A stretch of DNA of 64,000 nt. Source: an uncultured Collinsella sp. (GTDB lineage Bacteria; Actinomycetota; Coriobacteriia; Coriobacteriales; Coriobacteriaceae). The notes under the pieces were generated by a model. The model was not told the DNA's origin. It ran no database searches and worked only from the letters and a program-made list of their open reading frames with translations. Where the stretch lies: the NCBI GenBank assembly GCA_900768435.1, contig CAAGCW010000026.1, forward strand, positions 62,001-126,000, in the 5' to 3' direction. Shown here piece by piece: positions 52,292 to 61,563 of this stretch. Each line of letters begins with the position of its first letter. The stretch's first letter is position 1. The position numbers were made by a program, and so were the translations under genes.

Positions 52292-53647
52292 ATGAGCTAC
52301 ACGCAGAAAGTTCTCGACGAGCTCAAGGCCCGCTATCCCGAGCAGCCTGAGTTCATCCAGGCCGCGACCGAGATCCTCGGCACCATCCAGCCGGCGCTCG
52401 ACGCCCATCCCGAGTACGAGGAGGCCGCCCTGCTTGAGCGCCTCGTCGAGCCCGAGCGAATCGTTATGTTCCGTGTCCCCTGGGTCGATGACCAGGGCAA
52501 GGTTCAGGTCAACCGCGGCTATCGTGTCGAGTTCAACTCTGCCATTGGACCCTACAAGGGCGGTCTGCGCTTTAACCCGACGGTCACCCTTGGCATGCTC
52601 AAGTTCCTGGGCTTGGAGCAGATCCTCAAGAACAGCCTGACCACCCTTCCCATGGGCGGCGGCAAGGGCGGCTCCGACTTTGACCCCAAGGGCAAGTCCA
52701 ACAACGAGATCATGCACTTCTGCCAGTCCTTCATGACCGAGCTTTATCGCCACATCGGCCCCAACACCGACGTTCCCGCCGGCGACCTGGGCGTTGGCGG
52801 CCGCGAGGTTGCCTACATGTTCGGTCAGTACAAGCGCCTGACCAACGAGTGGACCGGCGTCCTTACCGGCAAGGGCCTCTCCTTTGGCGGCTCGCTCGCC
52901 CGTACCGAGGCCACCGGCTACGGTCTGGTCTACTTTGTGGACGAGTACCTCAAGAGCCGCGGCGATTCCTTCGAGGGCAAGAACGTCGTCGTTCACGGCT
53001 CCGGTAACGTCGCCATCTACGCGGTCCAGAAGGTCGCCCAGCTCGGCGGCAAGGTGCTGGCCTGCTCCGACACCCACGGCTGGGTCGAGGATCCCGACGG
53101 CATCGACTACACCGTGCTCGAGCATGTCTACAACAAGAAGCGCTCCGGCCACGACAAGGGCGTCACGCTCGCTATGTACGTTGACGAGAAGCCCAACGCC
53201 GTGTGGCACGAGGGCGACGGCCGCGGCGTGTGGCAGCTGCCCTGCGACATCGCGCTGCCCTGCGCTCGCGAGAACACGCTGCTGCTCGAGGACGCCCAGG
53301 CGCTCGTCGCCAACGGCTGCAAGGTGGTCGGCGAGGGCGCGAACATGCCCACGACCATCGAGGCCACGACCTACTTCCAGGAGAACGGCGTCGCCTTTAT
53401 GCCCGGTAAGGCAGCCAACGCCGGCGGCGTGCTCGTCTCCGGCCTGGAGATGAGCCAGAACGCCGAGCACCTGTCCTGGACCTTCGAGGAGGTCGACGGC
53501 AAGCTCGAGCAGCTCATGCGCGGCATGTTCCACAACGTGGACGACACCGCCAAGGAGTACGGCGAGGAGGGCAACTTCGTCATGGGCGCCAACATCGCCG
53601 GCTTCCTGAAGGTCGCCGACGCCATGCTCGCCCAGGGCGTCTGCTAA
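52292..53647 (+). CDS. gdhA: Glutamate dehydrogenase (NADP type)
   Basis: This 451-residue cytoplasmic enzyme interconverts glutamate and 2-oxoglutarate plus ammonium. The active-site region LTTLPMGGGKGGSDFDPKGKS holds the catalytic lysines, VPAGDLGVGGREV and VVHGSGNVAIYAVQKV follow (the latter is the nucleotide-binding loop). Length and sequence style fit the hexameric GDH of the GdhA group, usually NADP-dependent; coenzyme use is inferred. The ATG at 52292 has GGAGGAAG upstream and a terminator follows, so it is a single gene in nitrogen assimilation. Confidence 0.95.
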   Translation: MSYTQKVLDELKARYPEQPEFIQAATEILGTIQPALDAHPEYEEAALLERLVEPERIVMFRVPWVDDQGKVQVNRGYRVEFNSAIGPYKGGLRFNPTVTLGMLKFLGLEQILKNSLTTLPMGGGKGGSDFDPKGKSNNEIMHFCQSFMTELYRHIGPNTDVPAGDLGVGGREVAYMFGQYKRLTNEWTGVLTGKGLSFGGSLARTEATGYGLVYFVDEYLKSRGDSFEGKNVVVHGSGNVAIYAVQKVAQLGGKVLACSDTHGWVEDPDGIDYTVLEHVYNKKRSGHDKGVTLAMYVDEKPNAVWHEGDGRGVWQLPCDIALPCARENTLLLEDAQALVANGCKVVGEGANMPTTIEATTYFQENGVAFMPGKAANAGGVLVSGLEMSQNAEHLSWTFEEVDGKLEQLMRGMFHNVDDTAKEYGEEGNFVMGANIAGFLKVADAMLAQGVC

Positions 53648-53674
53648 ATCTTCGCTCGATATAGCATCGCAGAA

Positions 53675-53706
53675 GGCTCCCAGTCATCTTGGCTGGGAGC
53701 CTTTTT
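53675..53706 (+). terminator. Terminator of gdhA
   Basis: GGCTCCCAG at 53675-53683 pairs with CTGGGAGCC at 53693-53701, followed by five T. Confidence 0.9.
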
Positions 53707-53801
53707 GATCCGCATGCGACGGAGGAAAACGGTTCATTTTGTCCCGACGCGAGCTGTGCCCCCTCGTTTGGTACACTTAAAGGTACTGGACAAGTGAAGA
53801 G

Positions 53802-54716
53802 ATGGGGGAGAACGTGCTCAAGTTCGGTACCTACGTCCGTGTTGGAAACGCGGCCGAAGCCTATGAGCTCTTGCAGAAGAACCGCAACAACAAGATTGTG
53901 GGCGGCGGCATCTGGATGCGCCTGGGTTCGCGTCGTGTGGCGACGGCGATTGACCTTTCGGCCTGCGGACTCGATCAGATCGAGGAGACCGAGACCGAGT
54001 TTCGCATCGGTGCCATGTGCACCCTGCGCCAGCTCGAGCGCCATGCCGGGCTCAACGCGCTTGTCAACAATGTCTTTGAGTTCGCCGTCCACGACATCGT
54101 GGGCGTGCAGCTGCGCAATACCGCCACGGTGGGCGGCAGCATCTACGGCCGCTTTGGCTTCTCGGACGTTCTCTCCGCCTTCCTCGCGCTCGATTCCTAT
54201 GTTGAGCTGACGGGTGCCGGGCGCGTGCCGCTCGCCGAGTTCGTGGACATGGGCTACGTGCGCGACGTGATCGAGCATGTCGTGGTCGTCAAGCACGATT
54301 ACCGCGCGAGCTATGAGGCCGTGCGCAAGGCTGCGACCGACTTCCCCTCGCTCAACGTCACCGCCGCCTGGTGGGACAACACCTGGCACGTCACCGTGGG
54401 CGCCCGCCCGCTGCGCGCGACCCTGCTGCAGGGCGAGGCATGTGGCCTCACCAGCGAGCAGCCTTCCGAGGACGAGCTGCGCGTCCTGGCCGTGTCCGTA
54501 CGCGCGTTGAGCTACGGCACCAACCTGTGGGGCTCGGCTGACTACCGCCGCCGCATCTCGGCCCCGCTCGCCATCCAGGCCGTGCGCCGTGCCGCCGGCA
54601 TCGAGCTTTCTGCCGCGCTTGCCCGCGAGCTCGAGACCGTGCAGGTCCCCAAGTTTGCCACGGACGAGTATTCCTGCCGCCGCGTGCCCGGCGTCGATTC
54701 TAGCGAGGTGCGCTAA
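53802..54716 (+). CDS. FAD-binding subunit of a molybdenum hydroxylase (YgfM/CoxM type)
   Basis: This 304-residue protein is the FAD subunit of a xanthine-dehydrogenase-like enzyme. NKIVGGGIWMRLG near residue 30 and NTATVGGSIYGRFGFSDVLSAF around residue 108 are the two FAD pyrophosphate-binding stretches of the CoxM fold. It overlaps the large subunit by one base (TAATG), so the two are a pair. The ATG at 53802 has only a weak site; a GTG at 53814 is a possible alternative. The E. coli counterpart by arrangement is YgfM, next to XdhD. Confidence 0.85.
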   Translation: MGENVLKFGTYVRVGNAAEAYELLQKNRNNKIVGGGIWMRLGSRRVATAIDLSACGLDQIEETETEFRIGAMCTLRQLERHAGLNALVNNVFEFAVHDIVGVQLRNTATVGGSIYGRFGFSDVLSAFLALDSYVELTGAGRVPLAEFVDMGYVRDVIEHVVVVKHDYRASYEAVRKAATDFPSLNVTAAWWDNTWHVTVGARPLRATLLQGEACGLTSEQPSEDELRVLAVSVRALSYGTNLWGSADYRRRISAPLAIQAVRRAAGIELSAALARELETVQVPKFATDEYSCRRVPGVDSSEVR

Positions 54717-57547
54717 TGGCTGCCAAACTCATCGATCTTTCCTTTACGCTCAACGGCCGTAAGGTCAAGGTTCAGATTGCCCCCGACACCATGCTCTTTG
54801 CACTGTTGCGCGAGCAGGGCTGTGCGTCGGTGCGCTGCGCCTGCGAGACCACCAACTGCGGCCTGTGCACGGTGTGGCTCGACGGCGACCCGGTGCTGAG
54901 CTGCTCGGTTCCCGCCGCGCGCATCGAGGGCCGCTCCATCACCACGCTCGAGGGTCTCAAGGCCGAGTCCGAGGCGCTTGCCCGCGCGATGGCTGCCGAA
55001 GGCGCCGAGCAGTGCGGTTTTTGCGCCCCCGGCCTCATCATGAACGTGCTGGCGCTCGCCCGCGCCGCCAAGGAGGACCCGAGCCTCGTCGCCACGCGCG
55101 AGGAGCTCTCGCGCCAGCTGGCCGGCAACCTCTGCCGTTGCAGCGGCTACGAGAGCCAGCTGCGCGCCATCGTGCGCTTCCTCAACGAGTCCGGCGTGCA
55201 GGTGGGCTTTGAGATGCCCGAGCTGCCGGTCAACGACACCAGCTGCGACGGCGTCTCCTACAAGCAGATCACCCACAAGCAGCCCAAGAAGGACTCGAAG
55301 GCCCTGCTCGAGGGACGTCCCGTCTACACGGGCGATATGGTGCCCGCCGGCGCGCTCATCGTTAAGCTTAAGCGCAGCCCGTATGCCCGCGCCAAGATCC
55401 GCTCCATCGATACGTCGCGCGCCCTGAAGGTGCCGGGCGTCGTGGGCGTCTACACCTACGAGGACGTGCCCAAGCGCCGTTTTACCATCGCCGGCCAGAG
55501 CTATCCGCAGCCGAGTCCCTACGACCGCCTGATCCTCGAGAACCTCGTGCGCTATCAAAACGAGGAGGTGGCGATCGTCGCCGCCGAGACCGAGGAGGCC
55601 GCCGACAAGGCGCTCAAACTCATTAAGGTCGACTACGAGGTGCTCGAGCCGCTGCTCGACTTTACCCAGGCACTCGATAACGACATCGTGGTCCACCCCG
55701 AGGGCGACGTGACCTTTATGTTCCCACAGGGCGGCGACGTTCCGCGCAACTTGGTATGCAGCGGCACGAGCGACTTTGGCGATCTTGACGAGGCCTTCGC
55801 CCAGAGCGACATCGTCTTTGAGCGCACCTACACCAGCCAGGCCACGCAGACCGCGCCCATGGAGACCTTCCGCGCCTTCGCGACGACCGACGCCTTCGGG
55901 CGCATCTCGGTGACCACCTCCACACAGGTGCCCTTCCACGTGCGTCGCATGGTTGCGCAGTCGCTCGACATTCCGCAGTCGCAGGTGCAGGTTATTAAGC
56001 CGCGCATCGGTGGCGGCTTTGGCTCCAAGCAGACGGGCTGCTGCGAGATCTTCGTGGCGTTCGTCACCCAGCAGACCGGCCGTCCGAGCTACTGCTGCTA
56101 CACCCGCGAGGAGACCATCACCGCGGGCAACTCGCGCCACCAGATGCAGATGACCGTTAAGCTGGGCGCCATGAACGACGGCACCATCACGGCCATCGAC
56201 CTGCATACGCTGTCCAACGCCGGTGCGTATGGCGAGCACGCCACCACGACGATCGGCCTTTCGGGCCACAAGAGCCTGCCGATTTACAACCATGTGAAGG
56301 CGAGCCGCTTTAGCTGGGACGCTGTCTACACCAATACCAACCGCGGCGGCGCGTATCGCGGCTACGGTGCCACCCAGGGCCAGTTTGCCGTGGAGAGCGC
56401 CGTTAACGAGCTCGCCGACATGCTGCATATGGACCCCGCCGACCTGCGCCTTAAGAACATCGTGCGCGAGGGCGAGATCATGCCGCAGTACTACAACGAA
56501 AAGCTCAACGCCTGCGCACTCGACCGCTGCCTGCTGCGCGCGATGGACATGATCGGTTGGCGCGACAAGCCGCTGGCCGTCGACCTGGGCGACCGCGTGC
56601 GTGCTCTGGGCTGTGCGCTCACCATGCAGGGCTCGGGCATTTCCAACGTGGACATCGCCGGCATCGACATGCGCTTGGAAGAGGATGGCTTCATTACCAT
56701 CGGCACCGGCGCCACCGATAACGGCATGGGCGTCGACACGATCCTGGCGCAGATTGCCGCCGAGGAGCTGGGCGTGGAGAGCTCGCTGATCGTGGTGCGC
56801 GGCGTGGACACCGATGTGTCGCCGTTCGACGCTGGCTCGTACGCGAGCTCGGGTACGTACGTGACGGGCCTTGCCGCCAAGAACGCCGCGACCGAGCTGC
56901 GTGAGAAGATCTGCGCCAAGGCCGCCCAGATGTGGGACGTGGACGCCGTCGACGTGGTCTTCGACGGCCAGTACGTGCGCCTGTCCGACGAGCGTGCCGC
57001 GCGCGAGCAGAACCGCTACCTCACGCTGCGCGACTTTGCCAACCTGTGCGTCAAGAACATCGCGGGCGGCGACGCGCTCACCTCGCATGCTTCTGCCTGC
57101 CTGCCCGTTTCGCCTCCGCCGTTTATGGCCGGCATTGCCGAGGTCGAGGTCGACAAGGCCACCGGCAAGGTGACCGTGGTGGATTACGCGGCAGCCGTCG
57201 ACTGCGGCACCGTGATCAATGAGGCGCTCGCGCGCGTCCAGGCCGAGGGCGGCATTGCCCAGGGCATCGGCCACGCGCTCTACGAGATCGTCGAGCACGA
57301 TGAACGCGGCCGTCTGCGCACCGGCAACTTTATGAGCTACAAGCTGCCCACGCGCCTGGATATCGGCAGCATTCGCGTGGCCTTTGAGCCGAGCTACGAG
57401 CCGACGGGCCCGTTTGGCGCCAAGTCGATCGGCGAGGTCGTCATCAACACGCCGCTCGCCGCCGTGGCCTCGGCCGTCGCACACGCCACCGGCCACCAGG
57501 TCCGCTCGCTTCCGATCACGCCGGAGAAAGCGCTGCTGGGGGAGTAG
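54716..57547 (+). CDS. Fused [2Fe-2S]/molybdopterin hydroxylase, XdhD type
   Basis: This 943-residue protein joins the iron-sulfur and molybdenum parts of a xanthine dehydrogenase-type hydroxylase. Residues 1-165 have two [2Fe-2S] sets (CACETTNCGLC and QCGFCAPG...CRCSGY). The molybdenum part includes IGGGFGSKQTG, RGGAYRGYGATQGQFAVE and, near the end, GAKSIGEVV with the catalytic glutamate. E. coli XdhD (956 residues) has the same fused layout with a separate YgfM-type FAD subunit. Such proteins are the ones linked to SelD/YedF clusters, so a selenium-containing cofactor is possible. The substrate is a purine or similar heterocycle by analogy. No Tat signal. Confidence 0.88.
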   Translation: MAAKLIDLSFTLNGRKVKVQIAPDTMLFALLREQGCASVRCACETTNCGLCTVWLDGDPVLSCSVPAARIEGRSITTLEGLKAESEALARAMAAEGAEQCGFCAPGLIMNVLALARAAKEDPSLVATREELSRQLAGNLCRCSGYESQLRAIVRFLNESGVQVGFEMPELPVNDTSCDGVSYKQITHKQPKKDSKALLEGRPVYTGDMVPAGALIVKLKRSPYARAKIRSIDTSRALKVPGVVGVYTYEDVPKRRFTIAGQSYPQPSPYDRLILENLVRYQNEEVAIVAAETEEAADKALKLIKVDYEVLEPLLDFTQALDNDIVVHPEGDVTFMFPQGGDVPRNLVCSGTSDFGDLDEAFAQSDIVFERTYTSQATQTAPMETFRAFATTDAFGRISVTTSTQVPFHVRRMVAQSLDIPQSQVQVIKPRIGGGFGSKQTGCCEIFVAFVTQQTGRPSYCCYTREETITAGNSRHQMQMTVKLGAMNDGTITAIDLHTLSNAGAYGEHATTTIGLSGHKSLPIYNHVKASRFSWDAVYTNTNRGGAYRGYGATQGQFAVESAVNELADMLHMDPADLRLKNIVREGEIMPQYYNEKLNACALDRCLLRAMDMIGWRDKPLAVDLGDRVRALGCALTMQGSGISNVDIAGIDMRLEEDGFITIGTGATDNGMGVDTILAQIAAEELGVESSLIVVRGVDTDVSPFDAGSYASSGTYVTGLAAKNAATELREKICAKAAQMWDVDAVDVVFDGQYVRLSDERAAREQNRYLTLRDFANLCVKNIAGGDALTSHASACLPVSPPPFMAGIAEVEVDKATGKVTVVDYAAAVDCGTVINEALARVQAEGGIAQGIGHALYEIVEHDERGRLRTGNFMSYKLPTRLDIGSIRVAFEPSYEPTGPFGAKSIGEVVINTPLAAVASAVAHATGHQVRSLPITPEKALLGE

Positions 57548-57571
57548 CGGGTTAGCGAACAAGTCGTAGTT

Positions 57572-57601
57572 GGCGGGACGGGACAACTCGTCCCGCCTTT
57601 T
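57572..57601 (+). terminator. Terminator of the molybdenum hydroxylase genes
   Basis: GGCGGGACG pairs with CGTCCCGCC around GGACAACT, followed by TTTT. Confidence 0.8.
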
Positions 57602-57687
57602 GCACTCGTGGTGAGGTCGTGAGCCTGTAAAACGTGTGCGTGCGCTTGCCGCTCGTATCTGCTATCATTCCTAGTCTGTGCGCTCAT

Positions 57688-57771
57688 GCGGGCGTGGCGG
57701 AATTGGTAGACGCGCCAGATTTAGGTTCTGGTGGGATTCCCGTGAAGGTTCGAGTCCTTTCGCCCGCACCA
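57688..57771 (+). tRNA. tRNA-Leu (anticodon TAG)
   Basis: The 84-base sequence has acceptor GCGGGCG/CGCCCGC, anticodon TAG in ATTTAGG between CCAG and CTGG, a long class II variable arm (TGGGATTCCCGT), T-loop TTCGAGT and encoded CCA. Confidence 0.96.
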
Positions 57772-57862
57772 TCGCACCTGCGTCGGCTTCGGCCGTCGCG
57801 ACACTTTGTTGCATAAAGGTACCAGCACCTCAGATAAGCTGGGCAGTATGAGGAGGAACGTG

Positions 57863-59161
57863 TTGAACATCACCGCTTCTGACGTCAAGGACGCCAAGCT
57901 CACCGCTACGGTCACCATCCCGGCCGCCGACGTCGACGCCGCGATCAAGAAGGCCTACAAGGATACCGCCAAGAAGTACCGCTTCCCGGGCTTCCGCGCC
58001 GGCAAGGCTCCCCGTCCGGTCATCGACTCCGCTCTTGGCGCCGAGGCAACCCTCGCTCAGGCCACCAACGACCTGATCGCCGCCAACGAGCCCGCCGTCC
58101 TCAACGAGCTGGACATCGTCCCCACCAAGAACGGTGACTACAAGGAGCTTGACCTCGCCAAGGATCACGAGGACTACACCTACACCGTCGAGTTCTCCCT
58201 GCGTCCTGCTGCCGAGCTCTCTTCCTTCGACGCCGTCGAGATCGAGATGCCCCCTGCGGAGGTCACCGAGTCCGAGATCAACAACCAGGTCGAGATGCTC
58301 CTCAACTACCGTGCCACCTTCGAGGACGTCGAGGGTCGCGCCGTCGAGGCCGAGGACTACGTTACCGTCGACCTCAAGGCCGTCGAGAACGCCGACAACT
58401 TCGCTGCCGAGGGCCGCATGCTCATCGCCGGTAGCGACAGCAACCCCAAGGAGTTCAACGAGGCCCTGATCGGCGCTAACGTTGACGACGTCAAGTCCGT
58501 CACCTGGACCGACGAGGCCGAGGAGGGCGAGGAGGCCGAGACCCACACCGTCGAGGTCACCGTTAAGGGCATCAAGGTCCGCAACACCCCCGAGCTCACC
58601 GACGAGCTCGTCAAGTCCGACTTTGGCTTCGACAGCATCGACGCTATGCGCGACGCCATCAAGATCGAGATCGAGCAGGACAAGGCTTCCCGCCTCCCGG
58701 CCGAGAAGGAGAACCGTTGCGTCTCCGCTCTCGCCGAGCGCCTGCAGCTCGACGAGATGGACGCCGACTACGAGCAGTCCGTCTTTGAGGAGCTTGGCCA
58801 GAACTTCCTGTCCAACCTCGCTGCCCGCGGCATGACGCTGGACACCTGGCTGCCCGCTTCCGGCCTGACCATGGAGCAGTTCATCGGCGACCTGCACAAG
58901 CAGGCCAACGACGTTGCCCGTGAGTCCCTGGCGCTCGACGCCCTCGCCCGTGAGCTCAAGATTGAGGTCACCGAGGACGACATCAACGCCGAGTTCGAGA
59001 AGGCTGGCGTCAAGGACGTCGAGGCTTCCAAGGCCGAGTTCATCGCCGATGGCCGCATGCCTGCCGTCCGCGAGTCCATCCGTCGCTCCAAGGCCGTCGA
59101 TCACCTGGTCGAGAACGCCAAGGTGACTGAGGTCGACGAGACCGCCAAGGACGCCGAGTAA
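57863..59161 (+). CDS. tig: Trigger factor
   Basis: Trigger factor is the ribosome-bound chaperone and prolyl isomerase for nascent chains. The protein has about 432 residues: a ribosome-binding domain with FPGFRAGKAPRPVIDSALG near residue 40 (GFRxGK binds L23), an FKBP-like domain (EAEDYVTVDLKAV ... FNEALIGANVDDVK), and a helical C-terminal domain. The start is uncertain among ATG 57848, GTG 57860 and TTG 57863; I give TTG because AGGAGG lies six bases upstream there. It precedes clpP and clpX, a common order (tig-clpP-clpX) in bacteria. Confidence 0.93.
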   Translation: MNITASDVKDAKLTATVTIPAADVDAAIKKAYKDTAKKYRFPGFRAGKAPRPVIDSALGAEATLAQATNDLIAANEPAVLNELDIVPTKNGDYKELDLAKDHEDYTYTVEFSLRPAAELSSFDAVEIEMPPAEVTESEINNQVEMLLNYRATFEDVEGRAVEAEDYVTVDLKAVENADNFAAEGRMLIAGSDSNPKEFNEALIGANVDDVKSVTWTDEAEEGEEAETHTVEVTVKGIKVRNTPELTDELVKSDFGFDSIDAMRDAIKIEIEQDKASRLPAEKENRCVSALAERLQLDEMDADYEQSVFEELGQNFLSNLAARGMTLDTWLPASGLTMEQFIGDLHKQANDVARESLALDALARELKIEVTEDDINAEFEKAGVKDVEASKAEFIADGRMPAVRESIRRSKAVDHLVENAKVTEVDETAKDAE

Positions 59162-59237
59162 TTCTCGCCACCTTGCACGCGAGCGCATGTATGTGCCCGT
59201 GATGGGGTAAAGTTATAAGCCGGTTATCCGGTTGCTT

Positions 59238-59284
59238 CGTACGGTGCCAGCCAATGCATAGCATGCGGGCACCGTACGTTTGTC
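59238..59284 (+). terminator. Terminator between tig and clpP
   Basis: CGTACGGTGCC at 59238-59248 pairs perfectly with GGCACCGTACG at 59268-59278, followed by TTTGTCT. Confidence 0.75.
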
Positions 59285-59323
59285 TAGAGCCACTATTGGT
59301 CCGTAAGAGAAATGGAGATGCGT

Positions 59324-59944
59324 ATGATCGCTAAGTTCGATTCCGCCCTCGTGCCATACGTTATCGAGCAGACGCCGCGCGGCGAGCGCAGCTACGATAT
59401 CTATTCGCGCCTGCTCAACGACCGCATCATCTTCTTGGGCGAGGAGATCAACTCCGTCAGCGCCAACCTGGTCGTTGCCCAGCTGCTGCATCTTGAGAGC
59501 CAGGATGCCGAGAAGGATATCTCGCTCTACATCAATTCGCCCGGTGGCGAGGTTTACTCTGGCCTGGCGATTCTTGACACCATGAACTTCATCAAGCCGC
59601 AGGTCTCCACCATCTGCGTCGGTATGGCCGCGTCTATGGCCGCCGTGCTGCTTTCGGCCGGCGCCAAGGGCAAGCGCTTCTGCCTGCCGCACTCCAAGGT
59701 CATGATTCACCAGCCCAGCGGCGGTGCCCAGGGTCAGCAGACCGAGATCGAGATCGTGGCCGAGGAGATCAAGAAGACCCGCCGCGAGCTCAACCAGATC
59801 CTGTCCGATGCCTCGGGCCAGCCGATCGAGAAGGTCCAGGCCGACACCGAGCGCGACAACTACCTGACCGCTGCCGAGGCCCTCGACTACGGCCTGATCG
59901 ACCGTATCGTCACCTCGCGCGATCTCGCCGCGAAGGACGCCTAG
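59324..59944 (+). CDS. clpP: ATP-dependent Clp protease proteolytic subunit
   Basis: ClpP forms the tetradecameric serine protease that works with ClpX. The 206-residue protein has LYINSPGGEVYSG, the catalytic serine in GMAASMAAVLL (Ser104) and the histidine in HSKVMIHQP (His129), with the catalytic Asp further on in the ERDNYL region. Among three close ATG codons, 59324 is chosen because GGAG is six bases upstream. clpX starts one base after its stop. It lies after a terminator, so it may have its own promoter. Confidence 0.95.
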   Translation: MIAKFDSALVPYVIEQTPRGERSYDIYSRLLNDRIIFLGEEINSVSANLVVAQLLHLESQDAEKDISLYINSPGGEVYSGLAILDTMNFIKPQVSTICVGMAASMAAVLLSAGAKGKRFCLPHSKVMIHQPSGGAQGQQTEIEIVAEEIKKTRRELNQILSDASGQPIEKVQADTERDNYLTAAEALDYGLIDRIVTSRDLAAKDA

Positions 59945-59945
59945 G

Positions 59946-61352
59946 ATGGCAGGAAACATGCAGGACAACTTTGACGAGAATGGCAACCCCATCCGCTGCT
60001 CCTTCTGCGGAAAAGAGCAGGGGCAGGTTCGCCGCCTTGTAAAGGGTCCGACCAACATCTTTATCTGCGACGAGTGCGTTGCCGCCTGCTCCGAGATCCT
60101 TGAGGAGTCGCTGGCTTCGGACTTTATGGACGCTGCCCGCAACGGCAAGCTGCCGGGCTTCCTCAACGACCACGGCCAGGCTGCATCCCAGCCCGCCGCG
60201 GACCCCGAGACCGAGGGTTTTGAGCTCGAGGACGATCGCCAGGTCATCACGCACGTGCCGACGCCGCACGAGATCTATGACGAGCTTTCGGCCTATGTTA
60301 TGGGTCAGGAGGACGCCAAGCGCGCCATGTCGGTGGCCGTGTACAACCACTATCGCCGCGTGATTGAGGGCGGCGCTGCGGTGTCTGCCTTTGATGACGA
60401 CATGGGCTCGCAGTTCGATGACGATATGGACGAGGTAGAGCTCGCCAAGTCCAACATCCTGCTGCTCGGTCCCACCGGTACCGGTAAGACCCTGCTGGCC
60501 CAGACGCTCGCGCGCATTCTTGAGGTGCCGTTTGCTATCGCCGATGCCACCGCGCTCACCGAGGCCGGCTATGTGGGCGAGGACGTGGAGAACATCCTAC
60601 TCAAGCTCATTAATGCTGCCGATGGCGACATTGAGCGCGCACAGGTTGGCATCATCTACGTTGACGAGATCGACAAGATTGCCCGCAAGGCTGAGAACCT
60701 CTCCATTACCCGCGATGTTTCGGGCGAGGGCGTTCAGCAGGCGCTGCTTAAGATTCTTGAGGGCACGGTGGCCAGCGTTCCGCCCACCGGCGGCCGCAAG
60801 CATCCCCAGCAGGAGCTGCTGCAGATCGACACGACTAACATCCTGTTCATCTGCGGCGGTGCCTTTGTGGGTCTGGATAAGATCATCGCCGACCGCGTAG
60901 GCAACAAGGGCGTGGGCTTTAACTCCGAGATCGCCGGTCCCACCTCGGTCGACGAGAACGACCTGCTGCGCCAGGTGCTCCCGCAGGACCTCAACGCTTT
61001 TGGCATGATCCCCGAGTTCGTGGGCCGTACGCCCGTCGTCACCCAGACGCAGGCGCTCGACGAGGACGACCTGGTGTCGATTCTGACCGAGCCCAAGAAC
61101 GCCGTGGTGCGCCAGTACCGCAAGATGTTCCAGCTCGAGGACGTCGATCTTGAGTTTGAGGACGCGGCCCTGCACGAGATCGCCCGTATGGCGCTCGCTC
61201 GTAAGACCGGCGCCCGCGGCCTGCGCGCCATCTGCGAGGACGTGCTGCAGCAGACGATGTTCGACCTGCCCAGCGAGGAGGGCGTTTCCAAGGTCATCGT
61301 GACCGAAGCCTCCGTAAAGGGCGAAGAGCAGCCCCAGCGCATCTACGGGTAA
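59946..61352 (+). CDS. clpX: ATP-dependent Clp protease ATP-binding subunit ClpX
   Basis: ClpX unfolds protein substrates and feeds them to ClpP. The 468-residue protein has the N-terminal zinc domain (CSFCGKEQGQ and ICDECVAAC), Walker A GPTGTGKTLLAQTLA near residue 178, Walker B IIYVDEIDK, and the pore region with VGFNSEI. The RKH-type loop is present in TGGRKHPQQE. Between zinc and ATPase domains there is an acidic insertion. It follows clpP directly and ends at a terminator. Confidence 0.96.
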   Translation: MAGNMQDNFDENGNPIRCSFCGKEQGQVRRLVKGPTNIFICDECVAACSEILEESLASDFMDAARNGKLPGFLNDHGQAASQPAADPETEGFELEDDRQVITHVPTPHEIYDELSAYVMGQEDAKRAMSVAVYNHYRRVIEGGAAVSAFDDDMGSQFDDDMDEVELAKSNILLLGPTGTGKTLLAQTLARILEVPFAIADATALTEAGYVGEDVENILLKLINAADGDIERAQVGIIYVDEIDKIARKAENLSITRDVSGEGVQQALLKILEGTVASVPPTGGRKHPQQELLQIDTTNILFICGGAFVGLDKIIADRVGNKGVGFNSEIAGPTSVDENDLLRQVLPQDLNAFGMIPEFVGRTPVVTQTQALDEDDLVSILTEPKNAVVRQYRKMFQLEDVDLEFEDAALHEIARMALARKTGARGLRAICEDVLQQTMFDLPSEEGVSKVIVTEASVKGEEQPQRIYG

Positions 61353-61373
61353 ACCAGCCAAATTCGTGCTTGC

Positions 61374-61410
61374 AAATAGCCTCCGACCATCCGTGGTCGG
61401 AGGCTATTTT
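61374..61410 (+). terminator. Terminator of clpPX
   Basis: AATAGCCTCCGACCA pairs perfectly with TGGTCGGAGGCTATT around TCCG, followed by TT. Confidence 0.85.
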
Positions 61411-61503
61411 ATATATACGCAATAACCCCAACTACCTGTGTTATTCTGTGTGTTTGTTTAAGCCTCAGCGAAGTCATATCAGACTGAAGTAATCGATACC
61501 TAA

Positions 61504-61543
61504 GGGGAGGAATGCAGACCCTGGCGGGCCTACATTCCTCCCC
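61504..61543 (+). promoter_or_regulatory. Stable hairpin in the valS leader
   Basis: GGGGAGGAATG at 61504-61514 pairs perfectly with CATTCCTCCCC at 61533-61543, and CCC/GGG pair inside the loop. It lies 20 bases before valS. There is no T-box core, so it may be a structural or repressing element of unknown kind. Confidence 0.4.
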
Positions 61544-61563
61544 GGCGGGACAGGGAGAGATAT

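Noticed and set aside
61411..61563. T-box leader before valS
   Set aside because: The conserved T-box sequence and antiterminator pairing are not found.
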